Below are positions 37,055-45,988 of a stretch of 64,000 nt of DNA, in pieces (the stretch's first letter is position 1; each line of letters opens with the position of its first letter). Where the stretch lies: contig NZ_JABANE010000009.1 of assembly GCF_012844305.1 (NCBI RefSeq), forward strand, positions 62,001 to 126,000. The letters are read 5' to 3'. This DNA is from Flammeovirga aprica JL-4 (GTDB lineage: Bacteria; Bacteroidota; Bacteroidia; Cytophagales; Flammeovirgaceae). The notes beneath the pieces are model-generated. The model was not told the origin of the DNA. It made no database searches and worked only from the letters and a program-made list of their open reading frames with translations. A program made the position numbers and the translations under genes.

Positions 37055-40000
37055 ATGAAGAAAGCACTATTATTAGTGTCTCTTATGCTTTCAGTAGTTT
37101 TTGCTGCGTTAGCACAGGAGAGAACAGTGTCTGGTGTAATTACAGACCCTACAGGGGAGACTTTACCAGGTGTAGCTGTTGTTGTAAAAGGTACTACTCA
37201 AGGTACTGTAACTGGAATCGACGGATCTTACCGTTTGATGGCCTCAGGCGATAATCCAGTATTAATTTTCAAGATTGTTGGTTACAAAACACAAGAAGTT
37301 CCTGTTGGAACTAGATCTGAAATCTCAATTACTTTAGAGGAAGATATTGAGCAACTTGACGAGATCGTTGTAACTGCATTAGGTATTGAAAAAGACAAAA
37401 AATCACTTGGTTACTCTGTTACAGAAGTGAAAGGTGATGACCTTAAAGGTGCTGAAAGCGGTGTTTTAAATAACCTAAACGGTAAAGTTGCAGGTGTTAT
37501 GGTAAACACTTCTTCAGGAGCTCCAGGTGCATCTTCACGTATCACAATTCGTGGTAACTCATCATTAACAGGTAATAACCAACCATTATTCGTGATCGAC
37601 GGTATTCCTGTAGATAACACTTATAACTCAGGTAATACATCAAGTGGTGGTGCTGACTACGGTTCACCAATCAATGATATTAATCCAGATGATATTGCTT
37701 CAATGTCAGTACTTAAGGGACCAAACGCAGCTGCCTTATATGGTTCAAGAGCACAAAATGGTGCAATTGTAATTACTACAAAATCAGGTAAAGGAACAAA
37801 AGGTTTAGGTGTATCATTATCACATTCGACTACTTTCCAAAATCCATTAGTTTTACCAGATTATCAAAATAGATATGGACAAGGATTCAATGGTGAATTT
37901 TCTTATGTAGATGGAACAGGTACTGGTGGAGGTATCAATGACGGATTTGATGAGTCATGGGGACCAAAATTAGATGCAGGTTTAATGTTGCCTCAGTTTA
38001 ATACTGACGGAGTGGCTACACCATGGGTTTCAAGACCAGATAATATCAAAAACTTCTTTGAAACTGGACGTGTTTCTACAACAAACTTGTCAATCCAAAG
38101 TGCTTCAGATAAGTCAAATGTACGTTTCTCTATGATGTATTCTGACCAAAAGGGTATGGTACCTAACACAGGGTTAGAAAACTACTCTGCTAGCATTAAC
38201 TTCGGACACAAGATTTCAGATAAATTACAGTTAGATTCAAAAATTGCTTACTCTCGTAGATCTTCAGACAACTTACCTCAACAAGGTTATGGTGCTGGTA
38301 ACGTAATGCAGCAATTTGTATGGTTCGGTCGTCAAGTTGATATTGCAGCTTTGAAAAACTATAAAAAAGCTGATGGAACTCCATTCAACTGGAACTACAG
38401 CTACCATGATAACCCATACTGGATCTTAAATGAAAATACAAACTCACAATTAAGAGATCGTATCAATGGTTTTGCTTCATTGAAATGGAACATTACTGAC
38501 TACTTGAACTTTAAAGTGAAAGGTGGTACTGACTTATATACTGAAAACCGTCTTGCAAAAACTGCAATGTACACGTTAAATGACAAGGATGGTGGTTTCA
38601 AAGAGTCAAACTATTTTGTGAACGAAACAAACTTTGATTTCTCATTCTCAAAAGACTTCGGTTCAGACTGGAATGTTAACGCTAACTTCGGTGGTAACAA
38701 TATGTACAGAATGTACAGAAGAGGTAGTATGGAAGCATTTGGTTTAGCTTCACCAGGTGTATATACTCCTGCTAACGCAACAGGTGTGGTTGAGTCTACT
38801 TCATATTTCGAAGAGCAAATCATCAACTCTTTATATGGTACAGCATCAATTGGTTACAGAGATTTCTTATTCGCAGATATTTCTATCCGTAATGACTGGT
38901 CTTCTACACTTCCTATCAAGAATAATTCATTCTTATATCCTTCAGTGAACTTATCATATGTATTCTCTGAGCACTTTGATTTACCATCTTTCATTACTAG
39001 CGGTAAAGTTAGAGGTGGATGGGCTGAAGTAGGTAACGGAGCAGACCCTTACTCTACTAGAAACGTTTTTGTTTCAGCTTTACCATACAACGGTTACCCA
39101 ATGTTCAAGCATGAGACTACTCAAGCAAACCCTGACCTAAAACCAGAAACTACTCAATCATGGGAAGTTGGTTTAGATATGGGATTCTTCAATGATCGTT
39201 TAGGTTTTGAAGCAGCTTACTATGAGAAATCAACTTATGACCAAATTGTTCCAGCTGACGTTTCTGCTGCATCAGGTTACAGATACTCATATATCAATGC
39301 AGGACAAATCGACAACAAAGGTTTCGAATTGATGGTTCGTGCAACACCAGTAAGAACAAGTGATATTACTTGGGATCTTTCATTCAACTTTGCTAAGAAC
39401 CAAAATGAGGTTGTAGAATTAGCTGAAGGTATTGATTCATTCGTTCTTGGATCTTACTGGAGTGCAACTACTGAAGCTCGTCCAGGTGAGCAATTAGGTA
39501 CTTTCTATGGTTATGCTTACGAAAGAGATGACAATGGAAACATCGTTGTTGGAGCAAACGGTACAGCAAACAGAACACAAGAAAAAGTGAAATTAGGTTC
39601 TATCAACCCTGATTGGAGAGGTGGTATCAGAAATACTGTTTCTTACAAGAACTTAACATTATCAGCATTAGTAGATGTTTCTATGGGAGGTGATATCTTC
39701 TCAGTAACAAACATGTTCGGTGAATATGCAGGTGTATTAGATCACACTGCAGAAGGCCGTGAATCAGGTAGAGTTGTTCAAGGTGTTACTGCAGACGGAG
39801 CAGTTAATACTAAAGTGATCAATGCTCAAACTTACTACCAATCTAAATATGGTATCCACGAGGCATTTATTTATGATGCTAGCTATGTAAAATTAGCGGA
39901 GTTATCACTTACATACAGCATCCCTTCTACAATTACTAAGAAGTATGGAGTACAAGGTATGAGTGTAGCATTTGTAGGTAACAACCTATTAATGATTTAT

Positions 40001-40123
40001 AGAAATGCACCACACATTGACCCTCAATCAGGTTTTGGTTCAGGTCTTAGTGGTCAAGGTTTTGAGTTTGGTCAATTACCATCTCCAAGAAGCCTTGGTT
40101 TCGATATCAAGATGAAGTTCTAA
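37055..40123 (+). CDS. SusC/RagA-family TonB-dependent transporter, locus 5
   Basis: A 1022-aa transporter, the shortest of the five. The signal peptide is MKKALLLVSLMLSVVFAALA. A carboxypeptidase-regulatory-like domain (GETLPGVAVVVKGTTQG), a TonB-box-like EQLDEIVVTALG and a plug follow (SSGAPGASSRITIRGNSSL, PLFVIDGIPVDNTYNSG, MSVLKGPNAAALYGSRAQNG). The barrel ends in SLGFDIKMKF. The N-terminal 90 residues and the leader are close to locus 4, while the plug is its own type. The operon appears to be susC-susD-lipoprotein. Confidence 0.95.
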   Translation: MKKALLLVSLMLSVVFAALAQERTVSGVITDPTGETLPGVAVVVKGTTQGTVTGIDGSYRLMASGDNPVLIFKIVGYKTQEVPVGTRSEISITLEEDIEQLDEIVVTALGIEKDKKSLGYSVTEVKGDDLKGAESGVLNNLNGKVAGVMVNTSSGAPGASSRITIRGNSSLTGNNQPLFVIDGIPVDNTYNSGNTSSGGADYGSPINDINPDDIASMSVLKGPNAAALYGSRAQNGAIVITTKSGKGTKGLGVSLSHSTTFQNPLVLPDYQNRYGQGFNGEFSYVDGTGTGGGINDGFDESWGPKLDAGLMLPQFNTDGVATPWVSRPDNIKNFFETGRVSTTNLSIQSASDKSNVRFSMMYSDQKGMVPNTGLENYSASINFGHKISDKLQLDSKIAYSRRSSDNLPQQGYGAGNVMQQFVWFGRQVDIAALKNYKKADGTPFNWNYSYHDNPYWILNENTNSQLRDRINGFASLKWNITDYLNFKVKGGTDLYTENRLAKTAMYTLNDKDGGFKESNYFVNETNFDFSFSKDFGSDWNVNANFGGNNMYRMYRRGSMEAFGLASPGVYTPANATGVVESTSYFEEQIINSLYGTASIGYRDFLFADISIRNDWSSTLPIKNNSFLYPSVNLSYVFSEHFDLPSFITSGKVRGGWAEVGNGADPYSTRNVFVSALPYNGYPMFKHETTQANPDLKPETTQSWEVGLDMGFFNDRLGFEAAYYEKSTYDQIVPADVSAASGYRYSYINAGQIDNKGFELMVRATPVRTSDITWDLSFNFAKNQNEVVELAEGIDSFVLGSYWSATTEARPGEQLGTFYGYAYERDDNGNIVVGANGTANRTQEKVKLGSINPDWRGGIRNTVSYKNLTLSALVDVSMGGDIFSVTNMFGEYAGVLDHTAEGRESGRVVQGVTADGAVNTKVINAQTYYQSKYGIHEAFIYDASYVKLAELSLTYSIPSTITKKYGVQGMSVAFVGNNLLMIYRNAPHIDPQSGFGSGLSGQGFEFGQLPSPRSLGFDIKMKF

Positions 40124-40172
40124 GTTGAATCAAAAGATTTAAAAGCTTAGGAAAAATATTTTATGAATTGTT

Positions 40173-40191
40173 AGGGGAGTTTTTCTCCTCT
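40173..40191 (+). promoter_or_regulatory. intercistronic hairpin between susC-5 and susD-5
   Basis: AGGGGAG and CTCCTCT (one wobble) enclose a TTTTT loop inside the 89-nt susC-susD spacer. It is weaker than the locus 4 hairpin but in the same position. Confidence 0.5.
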
Positions 40192-40212
40192 GGCAACAAA
40201 TTAAATGAAATA

Positions 40213-41961
40213 ATGAAAAAATCAATTGTATATATAGCATCACTTGTCTTAGCGTTAAGCATGACTTCTTGTTTCAAAGACTTCGAAGAGATGCAAGTAA
40301 ACCCAAATTACCCTACGAATGTAAATGCGGGTAACCTTTTTGCAAATGCATTATTCTCAAATATTGGTGGTATTTATGGTGTACAAGCAGAAGGCTTCAA
40401 TATGACAGCTTCTGGTCTTTGGGCACAGAACTTTGCCAAAATCCAATATATCGATGAGGACTGGTATGAGTACAGATCAGATGCTATTGATGGCTACTGG
40501 AAATTTATGTATTCTGGTTCATCTTCAGATACAGGTGAAAAAACAGGTTCATTATATGAGTTAGAACTTGCGTTGAAAAAAACACAAGATTTAAAAGAAG
40601 CTTTATTAGCAGCGGACTCTAAAGATGCAGCAGCTATAGCTAATGCTCAAGCAATGGAAGGTGCAATGTTGGCAATGCGTGCATATTTCTTCTCTGTAAC
40701 TACAGACGTTTGGGGTGATATTCCTTACTCTGAAGCTTTACAAACTGTAGCACTAGGTTATGATAATACAATTACTCAGCCTAAGTATGATGCTCAAAAA
40801 GATATCTATACTGACTTGTTTGCCCAGTTAGAAACAGCCAATGAATTATTATCAAATGGTGGTTCTGTTGAGGAAAGTGCTGATATGATTTACCGTGGTA
40901 GTGGTCAAAAATGGAGAAAGTTTACAAACTCTTTAGCAGCAAGATTATATATCCATATTTCTAAGGTAGATCCAGCAACAGCAAAAGCAGGTTTAGAGAA
41001 GATCTTTGGAGATGCTACAACTTACCCGGTATTTTCATCAATCGCTGATGATGCTATGTTGACTTATGCAGGTACTCAACCATATGAGCACCCGTTCTTC
41101 GAAAACTATGTACGTGATACTCGTGATGACTTTGCAGTTTCTAATACAGTAGTTGATTTATTACAAGATAGAAAAGATGCTCGTTTATACATCTATGCAA
41201 CACCAACTCCGTCTTCAATTGATGCATTCAACACTAAGTTGGCAGAAGATGGCGTAAAAGATTATACTTTATTGAAATATGTAGGTCAAGAAAATGGTGT
41301 GCCTAAAGGAACAAGTTTCCAAATCTCTGACCGTTCAAGAGTAGGTGTGCTTTACAGATCAACTCCTAACGGTGTATCGCATATCATGTCTTACGCTGAA
41401 TTGGAATTTATTAAAGCAGAGGCAATTGCTGTTCTTGGAATTGCAGGTGATGCAAAAACTGCTTACGAAAATGGTATTAAAGCTTCATTTGAAAGACAAT
41501 ATACTTTAGCAAATTCATATAGCGTGAAAACGGCTTCATACGGTGCTTCAAGTGGTGCAATTCCTTTCAAAGAGGATATCGTTGAAGAAGCAGATGGTTA
41601 TCAGGTAACTATTTCTATGGAAAATATGCAAGAGCATATCGATAGAACTTTAGCTGAGCCAAATGTAGCTTGGGATGCTGGAAAAGCAGCTCAATTGATT
41701 GCAGAGCAAAAGTACATTGCAAACTTTACAAATGGTCCTGAGCAATTTACAGAAGTAAGAAGAACAAACTTCCCTCAGTTGACTAAAGTAAAAGGTGGTA
41801 CAGTTTACGCAGGAAAAGGTTTACCTTACCGTTTCCCTTATGCTGCTTCTGAGTTAACTACGAACGCTGGTAATCTTTCTGAAGCTGCAAATGGTATTAC
41901 TGATACTATGTATGGTAAACTTGTATGGTGGAATACTTCAGCATTCAACAATTACAAATAA
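40213..41961 (+). CDS. SusD/RagB-family surface lipoprotein, locus 5
   Basis: About 582 aa, larger than the other four. I start at the ATG giving MKKSIVYIASLVLALSMTS, followed by the lipidated Cys; the upstream start at 40168 would run through the spacer hairpin and spoil the signal peptide. EEMQVNPNYPTNV near the N-terminus and the ending KLVWWNTSAF mark the SusD-like_2 group. DVWGDIPYSEAL is the conserved central motif. The extra length lies mainly after residue 300. Confidence 0.9.
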   Translation: MKKSIVYIASLVLALSMTSCFKDFEEMQVNPNYPTNVNAGNLFANALFSNIGGIYGVQAEGFNMTASGLWAQNFAKIQYIDEDWYEYRSDAIDGYWKFMYSGSSSDTGEKTGSLYELELALKKTQDLKEALLAADSKDAAAIANAQAMEGAMLAMRAYFFSVTTDVWGDIPYSEALQTVALGYDNTITQPKYDAQKDIYTDLFAQLETANELLSNGGSVEESADMIYRGSGQKWRKFTNSLAARLYIHISKVDPATAKAGLEKIFGDATTYPVFSSIADDAMLTYAGTQPYEHPFFENYVRDTRDDFAVSNTVVDLLQDRKDARLYIYATPTPSSIDAFNTKLAEDGVKDYTLLKYVGQENGVPKGTSFQISDRSRVGVLYRSTPNGVSHIMSYAELEFIKAEAIAVLGIAGDAKTAYENGIKASFERQYTLANSYSVKTASYGASSGAIPFKEDIVEEADGYQVTISMENMQEHIDRTLAEPNVAWDAGKAAQLIAEQKYIANFTNGPEQFTEVRRTNFPQLTKVKGGTVYAGKGLPYRFPYAASELTTNAGNLSEAANGITDTMYGKLVWWNTSAFNNYK

Positions 41962-41988
41962 GTCCTCTCAAGTTTAAATTTGATAAAA

Positions 41989-42465
41989 ATGAAAAAGTTA
42001 TTATATATTTTGTCACTAGTTGCCATGTTTGCAGCATGTTCTTCTGAAGATGACAAATCATTTACTCCTGCTGATCATTCAGGGGTTCATCAATGGACTA
42101 CATCAGTGAAAATTGGTGTTGATAGTTCAGATGTTGATAATAAAAAAGATGTATACGCAACAGTTCCAACAAGAGAATTATCTGTGGAAGGAACTACAGC
42201 TATTCTTAAGTTTTATACTTATAAAGTTGTTCCTGTAGCTGATGCTCATGATCAAGTAGATCTTTATGTTGTAGAAACAAGAGACGGAGTTGTAAGACAG
42301 TCTGCAGTTGATGAATTAGTGGTTGAGTTCCAATCTTCATGTAAAGGTGGAAATCCTTCAAGTGAAAGATATGTTGGAAAATCTTTCCATGGAACTGAGT
42401 TTGCATCGTCTAGTAAAGTTGATAATTTAACGAAGAGTGAATGTTCGGAAGTAATTCCTGACTAA
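41989..42465 (+). CDS. small lipoprotein of unknown function, susCD locus 5
   Basis: A lipoprotein of about 158 aa with leader MKKLLYILSLVAMFAA followed by the lipidated Cys and SSEDDKS, an acidic surface-export-like run. The mature domain is predicted mainly beta, with two Cys residues (SSCKGG and KSECSE) that could form a disulfide. I do not recognise the family. It starts 27 nt after susD-5 and precedes the locus terminator, so it is probably a third surface component. It is the only non-SusCD gene in the array. Confidence 0.75.
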   Translation: MKKLLYILSLVAMFAACSSEDDKSFTPADHSGVHQWTTSVKIGVDSSDVDNKKDVYATVPTRELSVEGTTAILKFYTYKVVPVADAHDQVDLYVVETRDGVVRQSAVDELVVEFQSSCKGGNPSSERYVGKSFHGTEFASSSKVDNLTKSECSEVIPD

Positions 42466-42558
42466 TTCTGTAGTATTGATTTTCAATATAGAATGTAATA
42501 TTATTTGAGTATTAGAAATGTAGTTTCTGATGAACTAAAATAGTTATTACCAAAATAG

Positions 42559-42600
42559 AAACCGGAGCTTTATATAATAAGGTTCCGGTTTTTTGTTTTT
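42559..42600 (+). terminator. terminator of susCD locus 5
   Basis: AAACCGGA pairs with TCCGGTTT across a 17-nt loop and is followed by T-runs. Confidence 0.8.
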
Positions 42601-42701
42601 ACAATTTTAATGAAAACAAGCGGTCACTCTTTTCAGGCTCTCAAGAATTATAAAAGATGGTATATAATTTATGCCAGAAGAACTGTGAGTAGTCTTTTAT
42701 T

Positions 42702-42745
42702 CAAGAGTCCTGTCTCATTAATTTGAAGAGGGACTCTTGTTTTTC
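42702..42745 (+). terminator. terminator-like hairpin with no gene in front
   Basis: CAAGAGTCC (42702-42710) pairs with GGACTCTTG (42731-42739), followed by TTTTTC. Locus 5 already ends at 42559-42600 and guaA starts at 42846, so this hairpin ends no annotated transcript. It may end a small RNA starting after 42,600. Confidence 0.6.
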
Positions 42746-42775
42746 ACTTAATTAAAACAAAAAAAAGATCCCTAC

Positions 42776-42808
42776 TTGTCACTTTCTCAATAAAAAACAG
42801 CATCTTTG
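42776..42808 (+). promoter_or_regulatory. possible guaA promoter
   Basis: TTG (42776-42778), 22 nt, then CATCTTTG (42801-42808). This is one base from the Bacteroidota -7 consensus TAnnTTTG, with acceptable spacing, and lies 37 nt before the guaA ATG. Confidence 0.4.
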
Positions 42809-42845
42809 CACGATCAAAAAATAATCTCTGAATACAACCTTTGTT

Positions 42846-44375
42846 ATGGACAAGATCCTAATTTACGACTTCGGTTCACAGTACACTCAGCTGATTGCAA
42901 GACGCATCAGGGAGTTAAACGTTTATTGTGAGATTTTCCCTTACAATCACGAGCCAAAGATTGATCACTCTGAGTATAAAGGTGTTATCCTTTCTGGTAG
43001 CCCTCACTCAGTTTTAGAAGAAGATGCACCTAATTTTGATGTTTCTGACATCAGAGGAAAAATGCCTTTATTGGGTGTATGTTTCGGAGCGCAAATGTTA
43101 GCTCACCAAAATGGAGGAACTGTAGCACGTTCAGAGCACCGTGAGTACGGTCGTGCAAACCTTGACTTCATTGACCACACGAGCCCAATGATGAAAGGTA
43201 TTCCAAACGACACACAAGTTTGGATGTCACACGGCGATACTATCCTAAACCTTCCTTCTACTTTCAAGGTGATTGCAAGCACAAACAGTATCCCTGTTGC
43301 CGCTTTCAGAATCATCGGTGAAGATACATTCGGTTTACAATTCCACCCAGAAGTAACGCACTCTACAGACGGTAAATTCATGCTACAAGATTTTGTAGTA
43401 GGTGTTTGTGGTTGTGACCAAAACTGGACGCCTGAGTCTTTTGTAGATGCAACAGTAGCATCTTTAAAAGAGCAATTAGGTGATGATAGAGTAATTCTTG
43501 GTTTGTCTGGAGGGGTTGACTCTTCAGTGGCTGCGGTATTACTTCACAGAGCAATTGGAGCAAACTTACACTGTATTTTTGTAGACAATGGTTTACTTCG
43601 TAAAAACGAATTCGAATCAGTATTAAAATCGTATCATGGTTTAGGTCTTAATGTAAAAGGCGTAAATTCTAAAGATAAGTTCTATGCTGAATTAGAAGGA
43701 AAAACAGATCCGGAAGCAAAAAGAAAAGCAATCGGTAAAGTTTTCGTAGACGTTTTTGAAGAAGAATCTAAGAAAGTAGAAAACGCGAAGTGGTTAGGTC
43801 AAGGAACAATTTATCCTGACGTAATCGAGTCTGTTTCTGTAAAAGGACCTTCAGCTACTATCAAGTCTCACCACAACGTGGGTGGTCTTCCTGACTACAT
43901 GAAATTGAAAGTAGTAGAGCCATTAAATACTTTATTCAAAGATGAAGTACGTTTGGTAGGTAAGGCATTAAACATCCCTCAAGAAATCTTAGGCCGTCAT
44001 CCTTTCCCAGGTCCAGGTCTTGGTATTCGTATATTAGGTGACGTTACAGCTGAAAAGGTTGAAATCTTACAAGAAGTAGATCATATTTTCATCCAAGGTT
44101 TAAAAGACCACGGCTTATATGACGATGTATGGCAAGCAGGAGCAATGCTTCTTCCTGTACAGTCTGTAGGTGTAATGGGTGACGAGAGAACTTATGAAAA
44201 AGTAGTTGCACTAAGAGCAGTATCATCATTAGATGGTATGACTGCCGATTGGGTACACTTACCATATGAGTTCCTTGCTGAAATCAGTAACAATATCATC
44301 AATAGAGTAAAAGGTGTAAACAGAGTGGTATATGATATCAGTTCTAAACCACCTGCAACTATTGAGTGGGAATAA
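42846..44375 (+). CDS. guaA: GMP synthase (glutamine-hydrolysing)
   Basis: Converts XMP, ATP and glutamine to GMP. A class I glutamine amidotransferase domain covers about residues 1-190 (nucleophile in GVCFGAQM, His/Glu in [10 protein letters not shown]). The ATP pyrophosphatase domain follows with the P-loop-like [12 protein letters not shown]. The C-terminal dimerisation domain contains [16 protein letters not shown] and ends in KPPATIEWE, the invariant C-terminus. At 509 aa it is full length. It is monocistronic, ending in a palindromic repeat and a terminator. Confidence 0.97.
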   Translation: MDKILIYDFGSQYTQLIARRIRELNVYCEIFPYNHEPKIDHSEYKGVILSGSPHSVLEEDAPNFDVSDIRGKMPLLGVCFGAQMLAHQNGGTVARSEHREYGRANLDFIDHTSPMMKGIPNDTQVWMSHGDTILNLPSTFKVIASTNSIPVAAFRIIGEDTFGLQFHPEVTHSTDGKFMLQDFVVGVCGCDQNWTPESFVDATVASLKEQLGDDRVILGLSGGVDSSVAAVLLHRAIGANLHCIFVDNGLLRKNEFESVLKSYHGLGLNVKGVNSKDKFYAELEGKTDPEAKRKAIGKVFVDVFEEESKKVENAKWLGQGTIYPDVIESVSVKGPSATIKSHHNVGGLPDYMKLKVVEPLNTLFKDEVRLVGKALNIPQEILGRHPFPGPGLGIRILGDVTAEKVEILQEVDHIFIQGLKDHGLYDDVWQAGAMLLPVQSVGVMGDERTYEKVVALRAVSSLDGMTADWVHLPYEFLAEISNNIINRVKGVNRVVYDISSKPPATIEWE

Positions 44376-44385
44376 ACATCGTATC

Positions 44386-44413
44386 GTAGGGGTAGACCTA
44401 TGTGTCTACCCGC
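44386..44413 (+). repeat. palindromic 3'-end repeat, copy 4
   Basis: Full-length copy with arms identical to copy 1, beginning 10 nt after the guaA stop and oriented with it. Confidence 0.9.
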
Positions 44414-44447
44414 TATTTAATAGACATGTCTATTAATTGATACAAAT

Positions 44448-44492
44448 AAAGGCATAGGGTAAATATGATATTACCTTATGCCTTTTATTTTT
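44448..44492 (+). terminator. terminator of guaA
   Basis: A 15-bp stem (AAAGGCATAGGGTAA with TTACCTTATGCCTTT, one wobble) followed by TATTTTTT. Confidence 0.88.
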
Positions 44493-44520
44493 TGTTACAA
44501 AAAAATGATTAAATTGCATT

Positions 44521-44540
44521 TACAATTGTTTGCAATTGTA
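44521..44540. promoter_or_regulatory. 8-bp dyad after guaA
   Basis: TACAATTG-TTTG-CAATTGTA is a perfect dyad between the guaA terminator and the next hairpin. It could be a protein-binding site or part of a small RNA. Confidence 0.35.
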
Positions 44541-44585
44541 TTTTGATTTGTAATGTATAATCTAGTCTTATCTAATAACTAGCAG

Positions 44586-44616
44586 AACCACCCTTTAAAC
44601 CGGGGTGGTTTCTTTA
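44586..44616 (+). terminator. second terminator-like hairpin downstream of guaA
   Basis: AACCACCC pairs with GGGTGGTT, followed by TCTTT. It lies after the proper guaA terminator and has no gene of its own. Confidence 0.55.
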
Positions 44617-44620
44617 TATA

Positions 44621-44664
44621 AAAAAGGCTGTTTCAAGAATAAAATTGAAACAGCCCTTTTTATA
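44621..44664. terminator. terminator of the trmH-like/ArsR operon
   Basis: AAAAAGGCTGTTTCAA pairs with TTGAAACAGCCCTTTTT with one extra base. Located 16 nt past the stop of the - strand methyltransferase gene; A- and T-runs allow action in both directions. Confidence 0.85.
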
Positions 44665-44679
44665 TTTTGAACTTGATAA

Positions 44680-45210
44680 TTAACCAAGCTTCTGTTGTAA
44701 AACTTGCCATAATACAACCCCCAAAGTAACAGAAACGTTCAATGAGTGTTTTGTACCAAACTGAGGAATTTCTAAAGCGATATCAGAAGCTTCAATCGCT
44801 TCTTGACTCACACCCATCACTTCGTTACCGAAGATCAAAGCTACTTTTTCTTCAGGTGTAGTCTGAAAGTCCTGAAGAGAAGTAGATCCTTCAACCTGCT
44901 CAACAGCAATGATTTTATAACCTTCCTCTTTTAAGCTTTTGATCGCTTCCACTGTATCTGTAAAGTGTTCCCAAGTGACCGTGTCTTGAGCACCCAAGGC
45001 AGTTTTGTGGATATCGCGGTGAGGTGGCTTGCCAGTAATACCGCAAAGAACAACTTTTTCAATTGCGAAAGCATCACCTGTTCTAAAAGCAGAACCTACA
45101 TTATTAAGGCTTCTGATGTTATCAAGAACAACTACAATATTATTTTTCTTCTGACTTTTGAACTCTTCAGCACTCACTCTGTTAAGTTCATCCATGCTTA
45201 ATTTTCTCAT
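44680..45210 (-). CDS. TrmH/SpoU-family RNA 2'-O-methyltransferase
   Basis: A 176-aa SPOUT-fold methyltransferase that uses SAM to methylate a ribose 2'-OH of tRNA or rRNA. The three motifs are present: LNNVGSAFRTGDAF (motif 1, catalytic Arg), ALIFGNEVMGVS (motif 2) and QFGTKHSLNVSVTLGVVLW (motif 3, knot). There is no N-terminal substrate-binding domain, so the target nucleotide cannot be named. The gene begins 5 nt after the ArsR-like gene on the same strand, so the two are co-transcribed. Confidence 0.9.
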   Translation of the reverse strand: MRKLSMDELNRVSAEEFKSQKKNNIVVVLDNIRSLNNVGSAFRTGDAFAIEKVVLCGITGKPPHRDIHKTALGAQDTVTWEHFTDTVEAIKSLKEEGYKIIAVEQVEGSTSLQDFQTTPEEKVALIFGNEVMGVSQEAIEASDIALEIPQFGTKHSLNVSVTLGVVLWQVLQQKLG

Positions 45211-45215
45211 ATATA

Positions 45216-45614
45216 TTAATCTCCTATTGGATAATGACTCATTCTTCTTCTTTCAATTTTATTGATCGCCAATTCACGATTGCTGAACAATGTATTGTAA
45301 GTCGTCTGATCCTCAATCAGTGTGGTGTCTTTCTCCATATAATTGAAGATTGTTTCTATGATACCAGAAATTTCTTCTTTAATAGAATAAAAAGACCATT
45401 GATCCACTTTTCTAACATTGAGCAATCCGGCATTCTTCATATAGATCAAATGCCTTGAAGTTTTAGTCTGGGTATAATCTAAAACCAGTTCAATATCTGA
45501 AATACACATTTCCTCATTTTCATAGAGAAGGTGCATGATACGTATTCTAGACTCCTCCCCAAGGGCCTTCATAATTTGTGTGCCGATGGAAAGATTAAAG
45601 TGTTTAAGTTTCAT
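45216..45614 (-). CDS. ArsR-type winged-helix transcriptional regulator
   Basis: A 132-aa DNA-binding protein. Residues 10-80 form a winged helix: ALGEESRIRIMHLLYEN, then ISDIELVLDYTQTKTSRHLI (recognition helix), then KVDQWSFYSIK (wing). No CxCxxC metal site is seen in the usual place, so the inducer is unknown. The C-terminal tail is charged, ending RRRMSHYPIGD. It is the first gene of an operon with the RNA methyltransferase. A palindrome just upstream suggests autoregulation. Confidence 0.82.
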   Translation of the reverse strand: MKLKHFNLSIGTQIMKALGEESRIRIMHLLYENEEMCISDIELVLDYTQTKTSRHLIYMKNAGLLNVRKVDQWSFYSIKEEISGIIETIFNYMEKDTTLIEDQTTYNTLFSNRELAINKIERRRMSHYPIGD

Positions 45615-45643
45615 ATAAAAGTCTCTGCATTAATTTGCATTGA

Positions 45644-45667
45644 CAAATATACTAATCTTGATATCAA
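45644..45667 (-). promoter_or_regulatory. ArsR operon promoter element and palindrome
   Basis: On the - strand TATATTTG (45644-45651) fits TAnnTTTG, 29 nt before the ArsR start. The perfect palindrome TTGATATCAA (45658-45667) sits next to it, where a repressor would block RNA polymerase. The -33 element is not convincing. Confidence 0.42.
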
Positions 45668-45800
45668 ATAGGAATAATATCTGAATTTTACGTATTGTTA
45701 AGAAAAACAGGCTAAAAATTGAAGTTTTGATGAAATATCATATTAAAATTCTAAGAAAATCATTTTTATTTCTAAAAATGTTTCGCAATGAACTTTCTAT

Positions 45801-45918
45801 ACCTTATTATTGTTATAGGTAAAGATAATAGGTTAGTCACCTATTATATGGCATGATACACCAGTAACATTAACCAGTTGTGGAAAGACATTCGATACAT
45901 ATTGAATGTCTTTTTTTT
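45801..45918 (+). ncRNA. candidate small RNA ending in an intrinsic terminator
   Basis: A strong terminator (AAAGACATTC, 45884-45893, with GAATGTCTTT, 45904-45913, plus an eight-T run) has no + strand gene before it, because the neighbour upstream is the divergent ArsR gene. A perfect 9-bp hairpin precedes it (ATAATAGGT/ACCTATTAT, 45825-45847). The 5' end is undefined and I see no clear promoter, so this is a candidate only. Confidence 0.4.
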
Positions 45919-45988
45919 GTATTCCATTATAAGCCCTTTATTTTGAATTTCTTAGTGTGTATCTTCGCGTCATTAGAAAGATACAATT

